Assembly (NCBI GenBank): GCA_964390795.1
Contig: CAYMLQ010000055.1
Location: forward strand, 1 to 22,497
Direction: 5' to 3'
DNA length: 22,497 nt
Source of the DNA: CAYMLQ01 sp964390795
Lineage (GTDB): Bacteria; Verrucomicrobiota; Kiritimatiellia; RFP12; UBA1067
The position numbers and the translations under genes are program-made. The notes beneath the pieces are model-generated. The model was given only the letters and a program-made list of their open reading frames with translations. It was not told where the DNA came from and searched no databases. Below, piece after piece: positions 1 through 7,300 of this stretch. Position 1 is the first letter of the stretch; each line of letters starts with the position of its first letter.

Positions 1-486
1 CCGGTCGAGTTCGAGACGTCGGACATCGTCTGGCCCGACCCCGTCAAGTTCATGAGCGAGACAGCGATCTCGGGCACGTTCCGCTGCCGCTACGCCAGCG
101 GCGTGAACGGCGTCATCTACCAGCGCGGCGGGTTCAAGGACCGCTACATCCGCTACATCGGCGACGAGGGGTGGATACAGGTGGATGACGACACGGATCT
201 CGTGACCGCCCAACCCGCCTCCATCCTCGGGCTGCGCAGCCGGGCCGGCGCGGGCTGGGACAACGCGGGTGACCACATCTCCAATCTGCTCTCCTCGATC
301 CGCAGCCGGCGGCCCACGATCTGCAATCCGGAGGTCGGCCATCGCGCGCAGAGCATCGTGGGGGCCATGACCATCAGCGCCCGGCTGAACCGTAAGCTCA
401 AGTGGGATCCGGGCAGAGAGCAGTTCGACAACGACGAGGCCAACCGGATGATGTGGCGTGAACCGCGTGCGCCGTGGTGCGTGTAA
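1..486 (+). CDS. Gfo/Idh/MocA family oxidoreductase, C-terminal part (5' end outside window)
   Basis: The reading frame is open from base 1 (first residues PVEFETSDIVWPDP) to the TAA at 484-486, so only the last 161 residues are present and the N-terminal Rossmann NAD(P)-binding domain lies outside. The tail matches the C-terminal substrate/oligomerisation domain of PVC-type Gfo/Idh/MocA dehydrogenases: a beta-rich part ending in GDEGWIQVD, then the helical block HISNLLSSIRSRRPTICNPEVGH, and the hallmark ending LNRKLKWDPGREQF...EANRMMWREPRAPW. Family members oxidise or reduce sugars and their derivatives with NAD(P). The substrate cannot be read from this fragment. The next gene starts 11 bp downstream, so it is probably the first visible gene of an operon with the HEAT and beta-helix genes. 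Family assignment is from motif memory and is fairly secure. Confidence 0.85.
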   Translation, partial: PVEFETSDIVWPDPVKFMSETAISGTFRCRYASGVNGVIYQRGGFKDRYIRYIGDEGWIQVDDDTDLVTAQPASILGLRSRAGAGWDNAGDHISNLLSSIRSRRPTICNPEVGHRAQSIVGAMTISARLNRKLKWDPGREQFDNDEANRMMWREPRAPWCV

Positions 487-497
487 GGAGCGACAAG

Positions 498-2309
498 ATG
501 AAATTGATACACCCCGTTTTCATGATCGCCGCAGGACTTCTGCTCTATCCGGCGCCGGTCAAGGCCGCCGCCGACCTAGACGCGCTCGTCATTCAGGCAG
601 CGAAGTACGAGTCAGGTGCAAGCGTGGAACCGCTGCGCGATTTCGAGCGGCTGCTGTGCGAGTCCGTCGGCGTGCCGGAGCGGCGCGCCGGACTGGAATC
701 TGCGCTGCTGCGGCTGCTCGCGCCGGACACCCCATTCGAGGCGAAACGCTTCGCTTGCTCGCATTTGGCCGTATACGGCTCGGAGGCGTCATTGCCGGCT
801 CTCGGAGCGTTGCTCAAACAAGAGGAGACGGTCGGCATTGCCTGTCTGGCGCTCAAAGGACTGAGGACGGAGAAGGCGGGCGACCTTTTGCGCGCCGCCT
901 TGCCCGAGTCAAAGGGGGGCGCCCGGCTACAGCTCGTCGGCACGCTGGGGCATCGCGCAGAGGCCGCGTCCGTGAAGCCGCTTGACGGACTGGCGCACGA
1001 CAGCGATGCCGTCGTGGCGCGCGCGTCGATCCGGGCGCTCGGCGCGATCAACGACCCTTCCGCACGCGCCGCCGTGGCCGCACTGCGAAAAGGCGCCACG
1101 GCTGCCACGGCCGACGCCGTTGCGGAGGCGTCGCTGAGCCATGCGGAACAACAGGCTGCGGCAGGAGACCGGACAGCGGCGGCCGCGAGCTGCGAGGACT
1201 TGCTGAAGATGGAGAGTCCTGCAAACATCCGGCGCGGCGCGTTCGGCCTGCTGCTGCGCGCCGACGCGGACGGCGGCCTACAGAGGACGCGCACGCTGTT
1301 GGGTGCAAAACCTGCTGATCCCGTTTTGGCCGCAGTGGCGATCGCCCGCATACCCGACATGCGCAGCGAGGGCGTCTCGAAAACGTTCGGCACACTCTTA
1401 TCCCAGCTCGCACCTGACCAGCAGGTCCTGATGGTCGAAGCGTTTGCGAGCCGTGCCGACGCGGACGCGCGTGCGCTGTTGCGCGCGCAGGTGGGGGCGG
1501 CGGAGCCGCGCGTGCGGCGTGCGGCCATCGCGGCTGTGGGTCGGCTCGAAGACGAGTCGGCCGTGCCGCTGCTGGCTGCGGCGTTCTCGCGGAGCGCATC
1601 GCCTGACGAGACGAAGGACATCCAGCTCGCGCTGGCCAGCCTGCAAGGGGGCGCCAAGACGGATCTTGCGGTGTGCGCCGCGCTGCGTCAGGCGGCGGGC
1701 AAGGACAAGCTGCCGCTGATGGCCGTTCTTTCCCGCCGCGCTGGGGGCGTTGCCGTTGACGCGTTGCTGGAATACGCGTGCGACCCGGACAAGGAGGTGG
1801 CACGCGCGGCGAACCAGGCGCTGGCGCGTATCGCTGATGGCGGCGACTCGGCGTCGCTGGTGTCGCTGCAACAAGCATTGACGGGCGGCAGCGCCAGCAG
1901 GCGTGCGGCGGCCTTGCGTACGCTGGCCGCGTGGCGCAGCGTGGCCGCATGGGACACCCTGGTCGGCGTGTATCAGAAACCGGAGGGCCAGGAGCAGCAT
2001 GCGCTGGCGTTGCGCGGCCTGATCCGGATAGCGGGCGAAGGGAACGCGCAGCCGGATGCGGCTCTGATCGGGCGTTACCGGCAGATGCTTGCGGGCACGC
2101 AGGAGGTCGCGGAGCGCAAGATGATCGTGAGCACGTTGGCGGGCGTTGCGCATCCCGACGCGTTGGCATTGGCGCTTCCGCTGCTCGACGACCCCGGCGT
2201 TCGCGCGGAAGCGGCGCAGGCGGTCGAACGGATCGCGACTGCGATTCAAAAAAACCATCCGGAGGCGGCCCGTGACGCCTTGCGGAAAGTGAAAGGCGAG
2301 GGCATTTAA
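498..2309 (+). CDS. Exported HEAT-repeat protein
   Basis: A 603-residue protein starting at ATG 498. I prefer this over the upstream in-frame ATG at 474 because AAGGAG lies at 485-490, 7 bp before 498, and because translation from 498 gives a clean signal peptide (MKLIHPVFMIAAGLLLYPAPVKA, cleavage about residue 23). The rest is alpha-helical and alanine/leucine-rich, with repeated HEAT/armadillo-like units, for example DAVVARASIRALGAINDPSA, EPRVRRAAIAAVGRLEDESA and KEVARAANQALARIADGGDSA. Such solenoids usually act as protein-protein scaffolds; no catalytic motif is visible. It sits between the oxidoreductase and the beta-helix protein, with 11 bp and 1 bp gaps, so co-translation is likely and a role in the same carbohydrate-related locus is inferred. 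The exact function is unknown. Confidence 0.85.
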   Translation: MKLIHPVFMIAAGLLLYPAPVKAAADLDALVIQAAKYESGASVEPLRDFERLLCESVGVPERRAGLESALLRLLAPDTPFEAKRFACSHLAVYGSEASLPALGALLKQEETVGIACLALKGLRTEKAGDLLRAALPESKGGARLQLVGTLGHRAEAASVKPLDGLAHDSDAVVARASIRALGAINDPSARAAVAALRKGATAATADAVAEASLSHAEQQAAAGDRTAAAASCEDLLKMESPANIRRGAFGLLLRADADGGLQRTRTLLGAKPADPVLAAVAIARIPDMRSEGVSKTFGTLLSQLAPDQQVLMVEAFASRADADARALLRAQVGAAEPRVRRAAIAAVGRLEDESAVPLLAAAFSRSASPDETKDIQLALASLQGGAKTDLAVCAALRQAAGKDKLPLMAVLSRRAGGVAVDALLEYACDPDKEVARAANQALARIADGGDSASLVSLQQALTGGSASRRAAALRTLAAWRSVAAWDTLVGVYQKPEGQEQHALALRGLIRIAGEGNAQPDAALIGRYRQMLAGTQEVAERKMIVSTLAGVAHPDALALALPLLDDPGVRAEAAQAVERIATAIQKNHPEAARDALRKVKGEGI

Positions 2310-2310
2310 G

Positions 2311-4350
2311 ATGGGTCATGCGCGTGTGGTTTTGTTGTCGGCACTGCTGGTGGGGCCTTTGGCATGGGCTGCGGAGTTCACGGTTGCCACGGACGGCGAC
2401 GACGCCAATCCGGGCACCGAAACGAAGCCGTTCGCCACGCTGGGACGGGCGCGGGACGCGGTGCGTGAGCTGAAGGCGAAAGGCCCGCTGCCCGGTGGTG
2501 GGGTTACGGTCGAGCTTCGTGGCGGCGCGTATCAGCTCGCGCAGCCTTTTGCGCTGGCGGAAGCGGATGGCGGCGCGAGCAACGCGCCGGTCGTTTACCG
2601 GGCGCGCAAAGGAGAGGATGTGCGGCTGGTCGGCGGGCGGATCGTCACCGGCTGGACGCGTGTGGCAGACGCCGCAGTGCTGGCGCGGCTCGACGAAGCG
2701 GCCCGCACCAACGTGTGGCAGGCGGATCTCAAGGCCCTGGGCGTGACCGATCTGGGTCAGATGAAATCCGATTCGGCCTGGACGACCTCCTCGCCGGGTC
2801 TGGAGCTGTTCTTCAATGACCAGCCCATGACGCTTGCCCGCTGGCCGAACAACGGCACGGTGAAGGTCGGCGAGCTGAGCGTTCAAGACGGCCATGCGAT
2901 TCACGGTCAGAAGGGCAGCAAAGTCGGCACGTTCGCGTACGAAGGCGACCGCCCGAAGCGCTGGACAGGCGAGCGCGACGTGATGCTGCACGGCTACTGG
3001 TTTTGGGACTGGGCCGACCAGCGCTACCGCGTGGAGTCGATCGACACGGAAAAGCGAATCATCACGCTCCCCGCGAAGCCGCAGCACGATTTCGGTTTCC
3101 GCAAAGGCCAGTGGTATTACGCCTTCAATCTGCTCTGCGAACTGGATCAGCCGGGCGAGTGGTATCTGGACCGCGAGAGCGGCATCCTCTACTTTTGGCC
3201 GCCTGCCGCTGATCTCGTCAGTGGCAAAGCCATTGTTTCGGTGCTGCCGGGCCTGGTCAAGATAGAGAAAGCGAACTTTGTGACCTTGCGCGGCTTTACG
3301 CTCGAGGGGTGCCGCGGCACGGCGGTCACGGTGTCCGGCGGCAGTGACTGTCAGATCCTCGGCTGCGTGATCCGCAACGTGGGCGGCTCGGCGGTCAGCG
3401 CGTCGGGACTGCGGCACCGCGTCGCGGGCTGCGACATCTACCAGACGGCGCAGGGCGGGATCAGCCTGACGGGCGGCGACCGCAAGACGCTCGCGCCCGG
3501 CGGACTGGTGGCCGAGAATAACCATATCCACCACTACAGTCTGTGGAAGCCGGTCTATTGCGCGGGTATCCGTCTTAACGGCGTGGGCAACCGCGCGGCG
3601 CACAATCTAATTCACGATGCGCCGCACATGGCGATCGGCTTCAGCGGCAACGAGCACGTCATCGAATTCAACGAGATCCACAACGTCGTGACGCGCTCCA
3701 ACGACGCGGGCGCGCTGTATTGCGGACGCGACTGGGCCGCGCGCGGACATGAGATCCGCTACAACTACCTGCACGACATCACGGGGTATGAGGGCAAGGG
3801 GTGCGTGGGCGTCTACCTCGACGACCAGTTCTCGTCCGCGCGCATCTTTGGCAACATCTTCTACCGCGTGACCCGCGCGGCCTTCATCGGCGGCGGGGAC
3901 GACACGACCATCGAAAACAACATCTTCGTCGACTGCACCCCGGCGGTTCACATCGACGCGCGCGGTCTGGGCTGGCAGTCGGAGTTCCACACCACGCTCG
4001 CCAAGCAGTTGGAGGCGCTGCCGTTCCGGGAGGAGCCTTGGCGCTCGCGCTATCCCCAGTTGCTGACAGTGCTCGACGATCCCGACCGTTCCGCGCCCAA
4101 GGGCAATGTGGTATCGCGCAATATCCAGTGGAAGGGCAAGTGGGACGGCATCGAAAAGAAGGCCAATCCGTATCTTGTTCTCCAGTTCAACCTGCTCGAC
4201 ATCGATCCGAAATTCGTGGACGAGAAGGCGCTCGACTTCCGTCTCAAAGACGATTCACCCGCCTTCAAGGTGGGCTTCCAAAAGATCCCAGCCGAGAAGA
4301 TCGGCCTCTATGCGGACGAGTGCCGCGCCACCTGGCCGGTTGCATTCTAA
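2311..4350 (+). CDS. Exported right-handed parallel beta-helix protein, GH141-like candidate
   Basis: A 679-residue protein with a signal peptide (MGHARVVLLSALLVGPLAWA, cleavage about residue 20). The mature start, FTVATDGDDANPGTETKPFATLGRARDAV, is the classic opening of secreted parallel beta-helix carbohydrate enzymes. It is followed by a beta-sandwich-like section (RKGEDVRLVGGRIVTGW, QPMTLARWPNNGTV, GYWFWDWADQRYRVESID). From about residue 320 to 560 come beta-helix coils (VTLRGFTLEGCRGTAVTVSG, NHIHHYS, NLIHDAPHMAIGFSG, EIHNV, YNYLHDITG, NIFYRV, NNIFVDCTP). The architecture resembles glycoside hydrolase family 141 (fucosidase/xylanase) and related uncharacterised PVC proteins. I cannot map the catalytic acids, so the family is a suggestion. 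The start lies 1 bp after the HEAT stop, with a purine-rich stretch (GGCGAGGG) before it. The 3' end converges on the next gene with 8 bp between stops. Confidence 0.85.
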   Translation: MGHARVVLLSALLVGPLAWAAEFTVATDGDDANPGTETKPFATLGRARDAVRELKAKGPLPGGGVTVELRGGAYQLAQPFALAEADGGASNAPVVYRARKGEDVRLVGGRIVTGWTRVADAAVLARLDEAARTNVWQADLKALGVTDLGQMKSDSAWTTSSPGLELFFNDQPMTLARWPNNGTVKVGELSVQDGHAIHGQKGSKVGTFAYEGDRPKRWTGERDVMLHGYWFWDWADQRYRVESIDTEKRIITLPAKPQHDFGFRKGQWYYAFNLLCELDQPGEWYLDRESGILYFWPPAADLVSGKAIVSVLPGLVKIEKANFVTLRGFTLEGCRGTAVTVSGGSDCQILGCVIRNVGGSAVSASGLRHRVAGCDIYQTAQGGISLTGGDRKTLAPGGLVAENNHIHHYSLWKPVYCAGIRLNGVGNRAAHNLIHDAPHMAIGFSGNEHVIEFNEIHNVVTRSNDAGALYCGRDWAARGHEIRYNYLHDITGYEGKGCVGVYLDDQFSSARIFGNIFYRVTRAAFIGGGDDTTIENNIFVDCTPAVHIDARGLGWQSEFHTTLAKQLEALPFREEPWRSRYPQLLTVLDDPDRSAPKGNVVSRNIQWKGKWDGIEKKANPYLVLQFNLLDIDPKFVDEKALDFRLKDDSPAFKVGFQKIPAEKIGLYADECRATWPVAF

Positions 4351-4358
4351 TGCGGCTA

Positions 4359-7300
4359 TCACTTCAACAGGATCAACGTGCCTGGGGAGGCCAGCTCCAA
4401 GAAGCCGGTTCCTGAGAGGTAAGGCGCGAGTTTGTCCTGCCCGTAGAGGCTGCCCATCTTGCGGACGCCGTCGACAAACAGCGTTCGGATGGGCAGCCTG
4501 CCGTCATAGTCGAGCTGGGTGGTGGTTCCGGCCGCGAGGTAGAGGTCTGCGGTCGGCGGCAGGCAGAGCGGGCCGGTCAGGCGGAGCGTGCCGTTGCTCA
4601 CGATCGTGGCGCCCGAGTAGGTGTTGGTGCCGGCGAAGCTCAGCGTGCCGCTACCGGTCTTGATGAGCGGAGCGCCGTTGTTATACGAGCCGAGGTTCAT
4701 CAGCGTGCCGGAACGCGCGTTGAAAACGATGCCCGTCCGGGTGCCCAGGCCGATGGCGCGGCCGGTCATGTCCAGCGTGCCGCCGTCGAGGTTCACGGTG
4801 CTGACGCAGTTACTGGTTCCGGTGCGGATGTCGGCGAAGGAGCGGAAGGTGCCGCCGACGACATTCAGGGTGCCCGTGGCGCTGCCCCAGCCGGCTTGAG
4901 AAGCGAGCGTGAAGGCGGCTCCGGAGGAGACGGTGAACACGCCGCCGCTGACGGTGAGCGTGGCAATCGCCGAGCCTTTGCTTCCGCCGGTCTTGGCGGC
5001 CATGGTGAGGTTCGTGACGGTGAAGTCGCCGGCATCGAAGGCGAGGGTACCGATGGTGCTGCTGAAGAAATTTGTGTTAAGTCCGCCGTTCCAGTACGAC
5101 GGGTTGTCCTCCTTGCCGAGCGTGACCGCGCCTGCCGTGACGGTGGCGACATGGCCGCGCAGGTCGAGGGTACCTGTCGGATTGGCGCCGGTTGCCATGC
5201 CGCCCTTGCTGCCGATCGTGAAATCAACGGTGTCACGGGTCTTGCCGCCGATGGTCACGGCTCCGGGACTACCGGCGGCCTGCGAGGCGAATTTAATCGT
5301 GCCGATACCCTTGTACAGGCCGATGATGACTGTGTTCGCTGATAAGCTATTGGCGCCCGCGCCGAGTATCAGCGTGCCGCCCGACCCCGCGTTCAACTGG
5401 AGGGAGTTCCCGACCTGCAGGGCTGTGGCCGTGAGGAGGTTGCTGGTGTTGGAGAGCGTCAGCGTTGCGGTACACAGTTGTCCGTAGGCGATGCGGAGTT
5501 CATTGATCGGGGCGGCCCCGCTGCCCAGTGTCACACTGGAAAGCTCGGAGAGGTCGAGCGTACTGGTGTTGCTGGTCGACTCGCTCGGCTGGGCTTTGCC
5601 GACCTGGACGTTCGCGGAGGCGTGGTTGACCACCAAAGCTCCGCCACCCGCCATCTTGACCTTGGTCGTGCTGTTGGTATCCAGCCCGACGAGGAGCCCG
5701 TTGGATCCGTTGATGACAAGCTCCTGTCCGGGGGCGATGGTGACCAGGTTGTTCATTGCCGCACCCGTGCTGACGGCTATGAGGCTGGGGAGTGTCTGGT
5801 TGAAGGCCCCGAGGGCGAGGTTGCCTGCGCCGTTGGTGCCTCCGAGGACGACAACGCCGGTACTCGGCAGGGCGCCGACCGCGCTGATCTGTAACGTGCC
5901 GTTGCCGTTGATCGTGGTCGCGCCGCTATAGGTGTTCGCGCCGGAAAGGGTCAGGACGCCCTTGGTCTGTGTCAGCGCGAGTTTGCCGCCGTTTGCGCCG
6001 TCGCTGATGGCGCCGCTCAGGGTGCAGCCGGCGGCAGAGGCGGGCGTCCCTTGGGTGAGAATATTGGTCGCGCCCGCGCCGGCCGTGCCGGTGATAGAGC
6101 CGGTGAGGAGCGCGCCGGCCGAGTCGCTGGCGAGGGTGGTATTGCCGAGCAGCGCGAGCGGCCCTGCCAGCGTGCTGGCGTTCGCTGCCATGCGTAGGGC
6201 GCCGCGGTTTTCCGCGTTGCCTGCGCCGCGCATGGAGATCGAGCCGAAGCTGGCCGGCGCGCCGTCGCTGCCGACCAGCAGCGTGTGGCCGTCCGCGATC
6301 TGCAACGTCGCATCGGGTGCTACCGTGCCGCTGGCATCCAACTTGTCGCCCGTGGCAGGGCCTGCGCTGCCCACCTGCACAGTTCCAGCGAAACCTGACA
6401 GCCCGGACAAGGCGGTTGAGCGGGCCGTCGCGTTCGCTGCGAACGTCAGTGTCAATGAGCCGGTGCCGCTGAAGGCATTCGCTTTCGTGACGGTTGCGCT
6501 GGCGGTATTGGCATTGTCAAGAACCAGGGTTGACCCGCTGCCGACGGAGACCGGGCCGGTGCCGAGGCTGTCTTGGGTGGCGCTCAGCGCCGCATTCACG
6601 GTGCCGGCGCCACTGTCGAGGGCCAGTCCGCCGCTGGAGGTGTTTGCGGCGGCGAGGGTCAGGGTGCCCGCGCCTTTCTTGAACAGGCCGACTTCGCCTG
6701 CGAGCGCGCCCGGGCCTGCGAGCGTATAGTCGGTGTTCTGCGGGTTGTCGACGGTTACGTTGCCCGGATTCACGTTGGCGGCCAAGCTGACGGTGAAAGG
6801 CGCCGTGCCGGTGGTGGTGTCATCGAAGCGCACGACGTCGCCGTCGTGATACGTGAGGCCGCCCGCCCAGTTGTCGGAGGTGTCTATGTCCCAGACGCCG
6901 GTGCCGCCGTTCCAGACGAGCGGGGCGCTCGCCGTGTTGACCGCGAGGTCGATGGTGCTGTCTGCGGTGTTGTTGACGAGCGTGCCGACCCCGCCATTCG
7001 GCAAGGTCACGGTTCCCAATGTTCCTGCTGTCAGCGAGCCGGTGTAGCGGATGAGCGGATAGGTTCCGACCGCTACGCTTGTGCCCGCCACCGTGACGTT
7101 CAGCGTGCCGTTGTTGACGAGGTCGCCGCCGACCAGCAGCGGCGCCGTGGTCGTGCTGGGCGTCGCCCCGTAGAACCGGAATTCGGCCGTGGTGGTGCCG
7201 CTGCCCAAAGTCAGGGACTTGCAGCCCCACTGGCCGTCGCTGGCGAGCACCCGCAGGCTGAGCGTCGCACCGGAGGCGAGGGACACCGCGCTGCCGGCGA

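Noticed and set aside
1048..3603. An 851-codon open frame on the minus strand across the HEAT and beta-helix genes
   Set aside because: It lies opposite two well-supported genes with signal peptides and conserved domains. Its product is low-complexity, arginine/proline/alanine-rich and shows no domain, as expected for an antisense frame in GC-rich DNA.
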